DNA of 64,000 nucleotides from Streptomyces sp. I05A-00742 (lineage in GTDB: Bacteria > Actinomycetota > Actinomycetes > Streptomycetales > Streptomycetaceae), in assembly GCF_013055795.1 (NCBI RefSeq), contig NZ_JABETO010000007.1, forward strand, positions 1 through 64,000. The letters run 5' to 3'. A program made the position numbers and the translations under genes. This document shows, one piece after another, positions 1-8,358 of this stretch. Each line of letters starts with the position of its first letter. Positions within the stretch are counted from its first letter, which is position 1. A model generated the notes under the pieces. That model did not search any database. It was not told the origin of the DNA and worked only from the letters and a program-made list of their open reading frames with translations.

Positions 1-1
1 C

Positions 2-334
2 GCACTCGTCGACGGCATCCCGCCTGTCGCCGGACGGCACGGACGCCCACGCAGACGCCCCGACGCCCTGCTCGGCGACAAGGGCTACGACAGCAACCCC
101 AACCGCCGCGAACTGCGCAAGCGCCGCATCCTGCCGGTCATCTCCCGCAAAGGCGCACCCAACATCGAGGGGCCGGGGAAGCTCCGCCACGTCGTCGAGC
201 AGACCTTCTCGCTCCTGCACCAGTTCAAGCGCCTGGCCGTCCGCCGGGAACGACGGCTCGAACTCCACGACGCCCTCGTCTCCCTGGCCTGCGGCCTCAT
301 CTGCTGGAGACGCCTCAACAACCGCAAACCATGA
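2..334 (+). pseudogene. IS5-family transposase, C-terminal fragment
   Basis: The reading frame is open from the window edge to TGA at 332-334 and encodes the C-terminal third of an IS5-type DDE transposase. Visible family features are GDKGYDS early on, the HVVEQTFSLLHQFKRL block that carries the catalytic Glu, and a terminal SLACGLICWRRL. The N-terminus lies outside the window, so this may be the end of an intact element or a fragment. It stops about 10 bp before sequence that belongs to a TniB-like gene, which suggests the IS inserted into that gene. The exact terminal repeat was not defined. Confidence 0.75.
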
Positions 335-344
335 TCCTGTTACG

Positions 345-638
345 AGCTCTAAGGAGAGCTGGCAGGCCCTGGTGGTGACGATGGAGGACTCCCTGCGACT
401 ACACGCCCATCGTCCCGGCACCTTGGTCGCCATGACCGATTACCTCCACGAGCGCACTGGCGGGCTGATCGGCAGTCTTTCCCAGCTCGTCCGAGAAACC
501 ACAGTCGACGCCATCGACAGCGGCACGGAAAAGATCACCAAGCGCATGCTCGACGAGATCGAGCTCGACCACGCCGTCCAGAAGACCCGGCCTGATCGCC
601 CCCGTGCCAAGTATGCTCGCAGGCCGAAGGCGACCTGA
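345..638 (+). pseudogene. TniB-like AAA ATPase, C-terminal remnant
   Basis: About 97 codons resemble the C-terminal lid region of TniB-type transposon ATPases found beside TniQ in Streptomyces (for example ALVVTMEDSLRLH, LHERTGGLIGSLS and DSGTEKIT). Walker motifs are missing because the 5' part is replaced by IS sequence. The stop codon is three bases before the start of a TniQ-like frame, the usual tniB-tniQ order in Tn5053/Tn402-like elements. It could be read from the GTG at 372 but is unlikely to be functional. The family assignment is from memory of the motif and from context. Confidence 0.55.
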
Positions 639-641
639 GTA

Positions 642-1000
642 ATGGAGCCCTGGGAAGCCCCGGTCCGGTTCCTGCCACTTCCTCTGCCACCGGTCCACGG
701 AGAGGTCTTCGGCTGGCACCTGAACCGCCTCGCCGCCGCAAACTACGTGACATCGGGCCAACTGGCGCAAACCCTGACGCCGTTCAAGAACGCGCTGATC
801 GGCAAGCGGACGGACACGTTATGGCGCTGGACTCCGATGGTTCTGCCGCGGCTGGCACTCCTGACGGGGCTCACCCACGAAACCCTTCGAATGCTGCTGC
901 CAGCGATCTCCCGGATTGAGGCGCGTACCGGAGGCGAGGTGATCCGCTACCGGCGGCGCCTCTACGTCGCGTGCTCAGGAACTGAACCCGATAACATCCC
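642..1000 (+). pseudogene. TniQ-like protein, truncated N-terminal part
   Basis: The frame opens with ATG three bases after the TniB remnant. Its first ~110 residues look like the TniQ N-terminus: FLPLPLPPVHGEVFGW, then a NRLAAANYVT helix and LLTGLTHETL. TniQ proteins help select transposition targets. After about residue 110 the expected zinc-binding Cys pairs are absent, and the frame runs without a stop into lower-GC sequence encoding an unrelated HEAT-like protein. The simplest reading is a deletion or recombination junction near 960-1000 rather than a functional fusion, although the ORF is formally intact to 1679. Confidence 0.5.
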
Positions 1001-1100
1001 TGCCGCCAAGATCTGCAAAATGTCATTCGCAGGGCATAGATATTTCCGCATTCACCCCGAAGTGCGGTCGACGAATGCCTGGTCCGCCCGAGAGGTCATC

Positions 1101-1679
1101 ATGTCGGCAAGTTATTTCACATTCGTGAACTATCCCGACATCGACGAGTTTTCTGATTTCGCTCAGCGCCGATCTTGGGTGCTGACGTTTCCGTCCGAGG
1201 AGGCGGGCGAGTCGGCGCTCGTCGATGACGATCGGATTGAGTACGCCTGGACACCCCCGAGCGGGGGTGAAGTGCGATTTGTGCAAGATGCCACCCTTGA
1301 GCTCTTCTGCCTTGGGCTCACGCGGGTCACCGATGATGTCCTCGAAGCCCTGCGAATCTCCTACGGCATCCAAAGCAGGGAGGATCTCCTGGATCTTTGG
1401 GAAGCGGATTCGGATCGGGAGGATATCCTCCTGCGGCTGGCTAATGCCGGTGGCGCCGAATACTCGAACGAGGTTTCCGCCGTAGTCGAGGAAGCGCTGA
1501 GCGACGTCGATTCCAGGGTCCGTGCCACTGCGCTGTTGACTGCCGCCTACCTGGGATGGAATGAGCTTCTCCCAACCGTGGAGCGGGTGAGTCGAAGCGA
1601 TGAAGACCCTCACGCCAGGGCAATTGCTCTCAGTGCTGCCCACTCGATTACCCTCAGCAACTCCGTAACAGCCCGATGA
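1101..1679 (+). CDS. HEAT-repeat-like hypothetical protein
   Basis: It encodes 192 residues from an internal ATG with GAGAGG five bases upstream, in the same frame as the preceding TniQ remnant. The C-terminal ~70 residues have the Asp-x-x-x-x-Val-Arg pattern of HEAT-like repeats (ALSDVDSRVRATALLTAA, then DEDPHARAIALSAA). The N-terminal half is acidic and unrecognised. Codon use is clearly less GC-biased than neighbouring core genes, which suggests horizontal transfer. No catalytic motif is visible. The alternative is a 345-residue chimera starting at 642. A role in a mobile element or defence locus is possible but unsupported. Confidence 0.5.
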   Translation: MSASYFTFVNYPDIDEFSDFAQRRSWVLTFPSEEAGESALVDDDRIEYAWTPPSGGEVRFVQDATLELFCLGLTRVTDDVLEALRISYGIQSREDLLDLWEADSDREDILLRLANAGGAEYSNEVSAVVEEALSDVDSRVRATALLTAAYLGWNELLPTVERVSRSDEDPHARAIALSAAHSITLSNSVTAR

Positions 1680-1777
1680 ACCACCATCCTGGCCACAGTT
1701 GTCCGGTCTCGCCATGGATGAGCCAGTCCCGCTCGACGGGCGCCGGAATTGGTGCCATGTCTCGTTTGGTGAGTTTC

Positions 1778-2116
1778 TCAGCGGTGGACGCGGCGCGCCG
1801 CGCACTCGTGGATCGTCCTGGTCCAGGCGGCGAGCGCAGGGGTGGGGGACGTCGCCTCGCTCAGGCTCTGCCACAGATTCGCCTCGCTCCAGCGGGTGAA
1901 CCAGCGGTGGGCCGTAGGCACGCTGACCCCGAACGAGGGGGGCAGATGCTGCCAGGCGCAGCCGCTGGTGAGCACGTAGACGACGGCGACCATGACCCCG
2001 CGCGCGTCGGCCGCGGCCCTGCCACCGCCCTGGGGTCGCGGCGGCGGGGCCGGCAGGAGCGGACGAGCCGCCGCCCACATCTCGTCGGGGACCAGGCGCT
2101 GAGCGAGTGCGTCCAT
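1778..2116 (-). pseudogene. IS5-family transposase, N-terminal fragment
   Basis: About 112 codons match the DUF4096-type N-terminus of IS5 transposases: LVPDEMWAAARPLLP, a GGGRAAADARGVM stretch, then TSGCAWQHLPPSFG and AHRWFTRWSEANLW. The frame ends soon after ALAAWTRT, before the catalytic DDE core. It is on the opposite strand from the C-terminal fragment at the window edge, so the two are not simply halves of one gene in place. Nothing else convincing was seen between 1680 and 1777. Confidence 0.7.
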
Positions 2117-2246
2117 TCCTTTGATCGTACGCACCCGTGACGGGCCACCCTGCCGCTCCGCCAAATGAGATGTGCGCGCCAGAGCCACCCGGGCCTATCG
2201 TCGGCCGCCCGCCGACGAGTTCGGCGCCGACTACGGAGGGGAATCC

Positions 2247-3149
2247 ATGACCATTCTCGTAACGGGCGCGACGGGAAAGACCGGCCGAGTCCTGGTCGAC
2301 CGGCTGCTCGGGGCCGGACAGCGGGTGCGGGCCCTGACGAGGAACCCGGAAGAAGCTCACCTTCCCGATGCCGTCGAGATGGTGGCGGGCAGCCTCACCG
2401 ACCTCACCGGAGCCGCAACGGCACTCGACGGAGTGGACGGCGTCTACTACCTGTCCGGAGCACTCGACCCGGAACGTGCGGTACAACAGGCCCGCGCCTT
2501 CGTGGAGCTCGCAGCGGACGCGGGGGTCAGGCGCATCGTCGACCTCTCCGGCCTCGCCGTCACCGTGCGGCGGCCGGGCAGCTACGAGATGCTGCGCGAC
2601 GTCGAGGAGGTCATCGAAGCCTCGGGTTTGGAATGGACGCACATTCGGCCGGGCGAGTTCGCCAGTAACAAGCTGGATATGTGGGGTGCGTCGATCCGCG
2701 CGGAGAGCACGGTGCGCAGCGCCTTTCCCGACGCGCTCGGTGTCCCCATCCACGAGGCGGACATCGCCGAAGTGGCCGCTGCCGCGCTCCTTTCGGATGG
2801 CCACGCCGGGCACGCGTACTCGCTGAGTGGGCCGCAGCAGCTCACGCACCGGGAGCAAGCCGCGGCGATCGCCGAGGGCCTGGGCCGGCCGCTGAGCTTC
2901 GAGCAGGTGACGTACGGCCAGGCCCGCGCCGCGTACATCACGGCAGGGATGCCGTGGGACATCGCCGAATACCTGTTGGGCTATCAGGCCGAGTACGCGG
3001 CGGAGCCGCCCGAGGTCCGGCCCGATGTCGAACGAGTCCTGGGCAGGCCGGGCCGCACGCTGGCGCAGTGGGCCGCGGATCACGCGTCCGACCTCTCGGA
3101 TGATCCCGTGCGGCGGGCGAAGGACTCGGCCGGTGCTGTCACGGGCTGA
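2247..3149 (+). CDS. NmrA-type NAD(P)-binding protein
   Basis: A 300-residue Rossmann protein of the NmrA/atypical SDR family, starting at ATG with GGAGGG a few bases upstream. The N-terminal VTGATGKTGR is the dinucleotide-binding glycine motif. There is no YxxxK catalytic pair in the usual place, as in NmrA-like redox sensors and quinone/azo reductase-like members. A similar gene lies at 9550-10392 next to a MarR regulator, so the two are probably paralogues or members of one family. The substrate is unknown. It converges with the TetX-like gene across two hairpins. Confidence 0.8.
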   Translation: MTILVTGATGKTGRVLVDRLLGAGQRVRALTRNPEEAHLPDAVEMVAGSLTDLTGAATALDGVDGVYYLSGALDPERAVQQARAFVELAADAGVRRIVDLSGLAVTVRRPGSYEMLRDVEEVIEASGLEWTHIRPGEFASNKLDMWGASIRAESTVRSAFPDALGVPIHEADIAEVAAAALLSDGHAGHAYSLSGPQQLTHREQAAAIAEGLGRPLSFEQVTYGQARAAYITAGMPWDIAEYLLGYQAEYAAEPPEVRPDVERVLGRPGRTLAQWAADHASDLSDDPVRRAKDSAGAVTG

Positions 3150-3213
3150 CCCGATGCGTTCTCCTTGTTCCCGGCGTCGCCGAATCCCGCGCTGACGGAC
3201 CGATTTCGACGCT

Positions 3214-3239
3214 CGGCCGGGCGGGTGACCGCCCGGCCG
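3214..3239 (+). terminator. Stem-loop after the NmrA gene
   Basis: A perfect 11-bp GC stem with a GTGA loop lies about 65 bp after the NmrA stop codon. It has no T-run, as is common for Streptomyces terminators. The rest of the 3150-3418 gap has no convincing gene. Minus-strand sequence near 3250-3320 has a short protein-like stretch (VRSPLVDRELTADLQTLL) that may be a gene remnant. Confidence 0.55.
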
Positions 3240-3380
3240 TCCAGTCCTGCTCAGCGATGCTGCCGAGCAGGGTCTGAAGGTCCGCGGTCAGCTCCCGGTC
3301 CACCAGCGGCGAACGGACCTCGGCCCGTCGCGCGGGGTGGCCGCGGCGACAACTGTCCCCGCGGCCGCCCGTATCGGTGA

Positions 3381-3410
3381 GTCGTGCGGGGCCGCACCGC
3401 CCCGCACGAC
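3381..3410 (-). terminator. Stem-loop after the TetX-like gene
   Basis: A perfect 11-bp stem (GTCGTGCGGGG with its complement) and an 8-base loop end 8 bp from the stop codon of the minus-strand monooxygenase. This is a good intrinsic terminator candidate for that gene. Confidence 0.6.
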
Positions 3411-3418
3411 CCGGCGGC

Positions 3419-4552
3419 TCAAGGGGTCCGCTCGTCTCCGGTGAGCGCGGTGATCAGGCTGTGGGGTGCGTCGTGATCGGAGAGGAAGTCGTGCAGTTGG
3501 AGCTCTTCGACGGCGGCTGCGGCGCTGCGGGGGAACATGGCCTGCTCGTACTCGGTGAGCGCGGCTTCGGTGTCGTCGGGGTGTGCGGCGAGGGCCTTGC
3601 CGAGTTCGGCGCCGTCGAGCATGGCGAGGTTGGCGCCTTCGCCGTTCGGGGCCGAGAGGTGGGCGGCGTCGCCGAGCAGGGTCACCCCGGGCACCCGGTC
3701 CCACCGGTGGCCGGCCGGCAGGGCGTAGAGGGGGCGCAGGACCGGCGGGATGTCGCTGTCGGTGATCAGTGCGGTGAGCTCCGGCGCCCAGCCGTCGAAT
3801 TCCTTCGCGATCCGCGCGGTGGCCGCGGCGGCGTCGGTGAAGTCGATGGCGGCGAACCAGTCCTGCGGCTCGGCCAGCCCTATGTAGGCGTGCAGGGTGT
3901 CGCCCTTTTCCCGGTGGGCGAAGATCTCCCTGTCCGGTGTGGGCACGATCATCGACCCGCCGCCGACCGCTTTCGCGGCGGCGGGGTGCCGGGTGTCGGC
4001 GTCGAACAGGTAGGTATCGACGACCGACTTGCCGGTGTACTCGGGTGTGGCGGCGGAGAGCAGCGGCCGGACCCGTGACCACGCGCCGTCCGCGCCGACC
4101 AGCAGGTTCGTGACGACGGTGCCGCCGTCGGCGAACGTGACCTCGTGGCGGCCGTCGCCGAGGGTACGGGCGCTGCCGGCCTTGTGGCCCCACCGGACGG
4201 TGCCGGCGGGGAGCGAGTCGAGGAGGATCTGCCGCAGCTCGCCGCGCTGCACCTCGGGGCGTCCGCCCGTGCCGTCGTCGGCCTTTTCGAGCAGGACGGT
4301 CCCGTTCCGGTCGAGGATCCGCATCGCCTGGCGGCCCTCCAGGACGAGTCCGCGGAACTCGCCCAGCAAGTCGGCGGCCTCAAGCGCGAGTTGGCCGTTG
4401 TAGTCGTGGATGTCGAGCATGCCTCCCTGTGCGCGGGCGGCCGGCGAGGGCTCCGCCTCGTAGACCGTGGCCGGGATGCCGTGGACGTGCAGGACGCGGG
4501 CCAGGGTCAGGCCCCCGAGCCCGGCGCCGATGATGGTGACGTCAGTGGTCAT
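3419..4552 (-). CDS. TetX-like FAD-dependent monooxygenase
   Basis: A 377-residue class A flavoprotein hydroxylase. The GxGxxG FAD motif IIGAGLGGL is at residues 7-15, the GADGAWSRV motif at 153-161, and the second FAD/NADPH motif LLGDAAHL at 292-299. The length and the segment DTYLFDADTRHP resemble TetX-type tetracycline-inactivating enzymes and their many Streptomyces relatives. AGGAG precedes the ATG. The substrate cannot be inferred; a role in antibiotic tolerance or secondary metabolism is possible. No regulator is adjacent. Confidence 0.85.
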   Translation of the reverse strand: MTTDVTIIGAGLGGLTLARVLHVHGIPATVYEAEPSPAARAQGGMLDIHDYNGQLALEAADLLGEFRGLVLEGRQAMRILDRNGTVLLEKADDGTGGRPEVQRGELRQILLDSLPAGTVRWGHKAGSARTLGDGRHEVTFADGGTVVTNLLVGADGAWSRVRPLLSAATPEYTGKSVVDTYLFDADTRHPAAAKAVGGGSMIVPTPDREIFAHREKGDTLHAYIGLAEPQDWFAAIDFTDAAAATARIAKEFDGWAPELTALITDSDIPPVLRPLYALPAGHRWDRVPGVTLLGDAAHLSAPNGEGANLAMLDGAELGKALAAHPDDTEAALTEYEQAMFPRSAAAAVEELQLHDFLSDHDAPHSLITALTGDERTP

Positions 4553-4699
4553 TGGTGGCTCCTCGCGTGTCGCACGCCTGCCGGGCGGGCACCCGGCGGG
4601 ATCACAGGAAAGGTGCCTGGCCCAGCCGACAATTCGTCGACATCGGACCGACAGCCCCGATATGCGACCGACACCGCAAATCGGTCCCTGCGCCCGGAC

Positions 4700-5010
4700 G
4701 TTCAGGGCCGGCGGTCTTCATCCGGGCCCCCGGGCTGAGCGATCGCGTCGGCGAGGTCGTCGCCTGGGTCCAGGGCAGCGATCTCGACACCCGTTCCTGG
4801 CGGAACTGGCCGCGGAGTACCGGGGACGGGCCGGCGGGCGGGGCCGGCGGGCCGACGGCGGAGGCCTGGCGGTGTCGGTCGCCTTCCGGTCCGGTGGTCT
4901 CGTCGGGTTGGTCTGGGAGTCGCGGCCGTGGCCGACGGCCATCGGCGGCTGGGGGGCTTCGGTGACCGTCTGGCTGGAGGCGGGTGTGCAGTCGAAGCCC
5001 TCCGGGGCCT
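4700..5010 (+). pseudogene. DUF6228-like remnant with frameshift
   Basis: The 524-bp gap between the monooxygenase and the next gene holds decayed coding sequence. One frame reads RAPGLSDRVGEVVAWVQG up to about 4790. The neighbouring frame then continues with FLAELAAEYRGRAGG, then LAVSVAFRSGGLVGL and GGWGASVTVWLEAG. Together they look like the body of a small Streptomyces DUF6228-type protein, so a one- or two-base indel near 4790 has split it. No start codon or RBS is evident. The family name is from memory of the pattern. Confidence 0.4.
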
Positions 5011-5076
5011 TTGAGGCGCTCGTCGGCATTCCCCTGACGTGTAGGGGCCACGGAACGGCCTGCGTAGGATTCCCGG

Positions 5077-5631
5077 ATGGCGATCACCGGTTACTCCCTG
5101 GAGGGGCCGCGCGTGGCCGTACGCCACGTCGTGCGGCGGGACTTCGACGAGCTGGCGGCGCTGGCCCGGGAGAGCGCCGGGATGCTCGGCCGGTGGCTGG
5201 GGGCCCGTGAGCACACGGTGGAGGAGTTCGAGGGCTACCTGGAGCGGCTGGAGCAGCCGACGCATGAGGGATTTGTGATCTGCCTGCGCGGCACGGGGGC
5301 GATCGTGGGTGGCGTCAACATCAACAACATCGTGAGAGGCGCGCTGCGGAGCGGGACCCTGGGGTACACCGCCTACGCGTCCACGACCGGCCGCGGCTAT
5401 ATGACCGAGGGGCTGGGCCTGGTGATCCGGCTCGCTTTCGGGCGGATGGAGTTGCACCGGCTGGAGGCGAACATCCAGCCGGACAACACCGCCTCGCTGA
5501 GGCTCGTCGAACGTCTGGGCTTCCGGCGTGAGGGCTACTCGCCGGCGTTCCAGTTCATCGACGGCGAGTGGCGGGACCATGAGCGCTGGGCCATCACGGC
5601 GGACGATGTGTCGCGCCGTGACCGGCGCTGA
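5077..5631 (+). CDS. GNAT acetyltransferase, RimJ/RimL type
   Basis: A 184-residue GNAT-fold protein. The N-terminal RHVVRRDFDEL strand-helix, the acetyl-CoA loop around TTGRGYMTEGL and the final HRLEANIQPDNTASLRLVER motif are those of RimJ/RimL N-alpha-acetyltransferases. Proteins of this group acetylate ribosomal protein N-termini or small amines; the target here is unknown. It is a single gene that converges with the flavin monooxygenase downstream. Confidence 0.85.
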   Translation: MAITGYSLEGPRVAVRHVVRRDFDELAALARESAGMLGRWLGAREHTVEEFEGYLERLEQPTHEGFVICLRGTGAIVGGVNINNIVRGALRSGTLGYTAYASTTGRGYMTEGLGLVIRLAFGRMELHRLEANIQPDNTASLRLVERLGFRREGYSPAFQFIDGEWRDHERWAITADDVSRRDRR

Positions 5632-5671
5632 TGCGCGGAGGGGCCGACCCCCGTGCGGCCCCCGGGGCGGG

Positions 5672-6925
5672 TCAGACGAACGGGGTGATGCGTTCCTCGA
5701 TGCCGAGCAGCGCCTTGCCGTAGACCTCCATGCCCACGGCGGGGGTGGAGGCGGCGTGGCGGCCGGCGACGGAGGCGTCGCGCCAGATGCGCTGGAGGGG
5801 GTTGACGTCGGCGAAGGAGCCGGCGCCGTGGACGTTGAGGAGGGTGTTGATGGCGGAGAGGAGGTTGTCCACGGCGTGGCCGGTGTCGGCGCGTATGCGG
5901 GCCCTGGTGAGGTAGTCGAGGTCGTCGCCCCGGGCGGCGGCGGTGTCGAGGTCGGTGGCGGCGCGCCGGGCGTGCAGGTGGGCGGTGTCGATGCGGAGGG
6001 CGGCTTCGGCGACCTGGGTCTGGACGCCGACGGATTCGGCCTGGGTCCCGTAGTAGGTGTACGAGATCGGCTTGGTGGCGGTCTTCGCGGTGACGAGCTT
6101 CAACGCGGCGCGTCCCAGGCCGAGTTGCGGGCCGACGAGGCCCACGGCCAGGAAGGGGGCGAAGGAGGTGCGGTAGAGGCCGCTCGGGCCGTGGTCGGCG
6201 GGGAAGTCGCCGTTGATGGCGCCCGGTACGGACATCACCCGGTGCTCGGGGACGAAGATGTCGTCGGCGATGAGGCAGTTGCTGGCGGTGCCGCGCAGGC
6301 CGGCGACGAACCAGGTGTCCTCCAGGGTCAGGTCGGACCGCGGGGTCAGGGCCATCGCCTGGTCGGTCACGGTGCCGTCCTCGTCGGTGAGGGGCATGCC
6401 GAGAACGGCCCATGTGGAGTGCGGGGAGCCGGAGTTGTAGTACCAGCGGCCGGTGACCCGCCAGCCGCCGTCGACCCTGCGGCTGGTGGCGGTCGGGCTG
6501 AAGACCCCGGTGACGCGGGCGTCGGGGTCGGCGCCGAAGACCTCGTCCTGGGCCTGTTCGGGGAAGAGGGAGGCCAGCCAGTTGCAGGTGTTGACCACGC
6601 CGGTCACCCAGCCCGTCGAACCGTCGCCCTCGGCCAGCGCGGCCGTGACGTCGAGCAGGGTGCGGACGTCGCTCTCGTAGCCGCCGAAGCGGCGCGGGAC
6701 GGTCAGCCGGAACAGCCCGGCCCGCGTCAGCCCGTCGATCACTTCGTCGGTCAGCCGCCGGTCCGCGTCGATCCGGGCGGCGTGGTCGCGCAGCAGCGGC
6801 TGGAGCGCCTCGGCCCGTGCCACGAGCTCGGCGCCGGACGGGATCGGGGCGGACGGGGCCGGGGCGGGCGCGGCCGGGGTGGGCGGGGCGGCGGACGCCG
6901 CGGGGCGGGGAGGGGTGGTGGTCAT
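5672..6925 (-). CDS. Acyl-CoA dehydrogenase-fold flavin monooxygenase
   Basis: A 417-residue group D flavin-dependent monooxygenase (HsaA/HpaB-like fold). An Ala/Pro-rich N-terminal ~40 residues is followed by the acyl-CoA dehydrogenase-like domain, with VPRRFGGYES early, GDGSTGWV, the flavin region VDGGWRVTGRWYYNSGSPHS, and a helical C-terminal domain. Start ATG 6925 has GGAGG upstream. The gene directly upstream on the same strand encodes a flavin reductase, which would supply FMNH2, so the pair is a two-component oxygenase. The divergent FadR-type regulator probably controls it. The substrate, likely an aromatic or polyketide, is unknown. Confidence 0.85.
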   Translation of the reverse strand: MTTTPPRPAASAAPPTPAAPAPAPSAPIPSGAELVARAEALQPLLRDHAARIDADRRLTDEVIDGLTRAGLFRLTVPRRFGGYESDVRTLLDVTAALAEGDGSTGWVTGVVNTCNWLASLFPEQAQDEVFGADPDARVTGVFSPTATSRRVDGGWRVTGRWYYNSGSPHSTWAVLGMPLTDEDGTVTDQAMALTPRSDLTLEDTWFVAGLRGTASNCLIADDIFVPEHRVMSVPGAINGDFPADHGPSGLYRTSFAPFLAVGLVGPQLGLGRAALKLVTAKTATKPISYTYYGTQAESVGVQTQVAEAALRIDTAHLHARRAATDLDTAAARGDDLDYLTRARIRADTGHAVDNLLSAINTLLNVHGAGSFADVNPLQRIWRDASVAGRHAASTPAVGMEVYGKALLGIEERITPFV

Positions 6926-6937
6926 ATGGGCCTCCTG

Positions 6938-7016
6938 GCTGAGGTTCGGAACGGCTGAGGTTCGGAGCGGCCGGTGTTCGGTCGGCCGGCGTTCGGAGCG
7001 GCTGAGGTTCAGCGCG
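6938..7016. repeat. Five-unit 16-bp tandem repeat
   Basis: Imperfect units begin at 6938, 6954, 6970 (15 bp), 6985 and 7001 with core GCTGAGGTTCGGAGCG. The array fills the gap between the flavin reductase and the monooxygenase. Its last unit contains the reductase stop codon (7009-7011). Confidence 0.8.
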
Positions 7017-7488
7017 CGAACGCGGAGTGGGTGCCGAAGGTGCGGTGGCTGTAGACGAGGGGCGCGGCCTCGTCCGTGCGGACGTGCTCGACGTCGCCGA
7101 GGAGCAGCAGGTGGTCGCCGCCCTCGACCGCCGAGCGGAGCCCGCACACGAGCCAGCCCGGCGCGTCGGTGAGCCGGGGCAGCCCGTGGTCGTAGCGCCA
7201 GGGCACCCCGGACGCGGCGAAGCGGTCGGGCAGCCGCCGGGCGAAGGTCCTGGCCGGCTCGTCCTGGTCGCTGCCCAGCACGTTCACCCCGAACCGCCCG
7301 GTCGCGAGGATGCGCCCGAGCACGTCGGAGGAGCGGTTCAGTGCGACCGAGACCATCGCGGGGCGCAGCGACAGCGAGGCGAAGGCGCTCACTGTGACCC
7401 CGTAGGGGATCTCGTCCTCGGTGGCCGTCACGATCGTCACCGGGGCGCAGACGCCGGCCATCGCGTCGCGGAAGTCCTGCTCACCCAT
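7009..7488 (-). CDS. Flavin reductase partner of the two-component monooxygenase
   Basis: A 159-residue flavin reductase-like (FMN-binding split barrel) protein. It begins near FRDAMAGVCAPVTIVTA, followed by GVTVSAFASLSLRPAMVSVAL, the typical flavin-binding signature, and RFGVNVLG. It would reduce FMN or FAD with NAD(P)H and pass it to the downstream monooxygenase. In-frame TTG codons at 7491 and 7497 are alternative starts, because the G-run is a little far from the ATG. Its promoter region overlaps a perfect palindrome at 7501-7524. Confidence 0.85.
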   Translation of the reverse strand: MGEQDFRDAMAGVCAPVTIVTATEDEIPYGVTVSAFASLSLRPAMVSVALNRSSDVLGRILATGRFGVNVLGSDQDEPARTFARRLPDRFAASGVPWRYDHGLPRLTDAPGWLVCGLRSAVEGGDHLLLLGDVEHVRTDEAAPLVYSHRTFGTHSAFAR

Positions 7489-7500
7489 CAAGCTCAAGCC

Positions 7501-7524
7501 CCCTAATCATTATGATGATTAGGG
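7501..7524. promoter_or_regulatory. Palindromic operator, 10-4-10
   Basis: CCCTAATCAT and ATGATTAGGG are perfect inverted arms around TATG, just upstream of the flavin reductase start and about 90 bp from the divergent GntR/FadR gene. It is AT-rich against a GC-rich background. It is the likely binding site of that regulator. Confidence 0.7.
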
Positions 7525-7611
7525 TGATCATGCATCCGATTTACGAAAGGCGTCAAGGGGTGCGAGGCTATTCGCCATAATCAATTCAGCCCGGCGCGCC
7601 GAGGAGACACC

Positions 7612-8349
7612 GTGGGAACCACAGACGACCGCACGGGCGGGCACGAGGCGCGTCACGCACGCGACGGCGCGGACCTTCCGGCCCTGTGCCGCGACGACTG
7701 GGAGCGCCGCTCTTCCCCGTCCCGCGCCGAAGTGGCGGCGGACCGCATCGCCGACCGCGTCGCCCGCACCCCGCCGGGCGCCCGCCTCGGGACCAAGGAC
7801 GAGCTGCGCGCCGAGTGCGGGGTGTCCGTCGGCACGTTCAACGAGGCGCTGCGCCTCCTGCAGGCCCGCGGTCTGGTCACCGTACGGCCCGGCCCCGGCG
7901 GTGGGCTCTTCGCCGCCCAGCCGCCCCCCGCCGGGCGCCCGGAGGCCTGGATCGGCGCCCTGGACGAGCAGCGGCCCGACGAGGCCCGGCGCATCCGTGA
8001 CGCCCTCGACCCCCTCCTCGTGGAGGACGCCCTGTGGCACGCGTCCCCCGCCGACATCGCCGCGCTGCGGGGGCACTTGGCGGCCCTGGCCGAAGCGGCC
8101 GACGCCGCCGACCCGGCCGCCTCCGCCCGCGCCGACCGGCTGCTGCGCACCCGCCTCGCCGCCATCGGCCCCGGCGTGCTGCTGCGTTCGCTGTACGACG
8201 GCCTGCTGACGGTCGTCGAGCGTGCCGAGTCGGCCGCCGGCCCGGAGGCCCTGCGTGCCCGGTACGACCGGCACGCCGCGCTCATCGACGCCCTCGACGC
8301 GCGCGACCGCGACCGGGCCCTGCGCCTGGCCGCGGCTCCGATGCCCTGA
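7612..8349 (+). CDS. FadR/GntR-family transcriptional regulator
   Basis: A 245-residue regulator starting at GTG with GAGGAG six bases upstream. The N-terminal winged helix is seen at residues ~40-95 (GTKDELRAECGVSVGTFNEA, then LLQARGLVTVRPGPGGG). The C-terminal part is a helical FCD-type effector domain (RRIRDALDPLLVEDA). It is divergent from the flavin reductase-monooxygenase pair across a perfect palindrome, so it is probably a ligand-responsive repressor of that operon. A CATAAT at 7576-7581 could be its -10 box. Confidence 0.85.
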   Translation: MGTTDDRTGGHEARHARDGADLPALCRDDWERRSSPSRAEVAADRIADRVARTPPGARLGTKDELRAECGVSVGTFNEALRLLQARGLVTVRPGPGGGLFAAQPPPAGRPEAWIGALDEQRPDEARRIRDALDPLLVEDALWHASPADIAALRGHLAALAEAADAADPAASARADRLLRTRLAAIGPGVLLRSLYDGLLTVVERAESAAGPEALRARYDRHAALIDALDARDRDRALRLAAAPMP

Positions 8350-8358
8350 GCCCCCCGC

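Noticed and set aside
1023..3083. 686-codon open frame on the minus strand
   Set aside because: It is antisense to the HEAT-like, IS and NmrA genes, has shadow-type Arg/Gly/Pro composition and no family motif; high GC removes stops.
3165..3380. 71-codon ORF between the NmrA and TetX-like genes
   Set aside because: It covers two terminator hairpins, has no RBS and has shadow-like composition.
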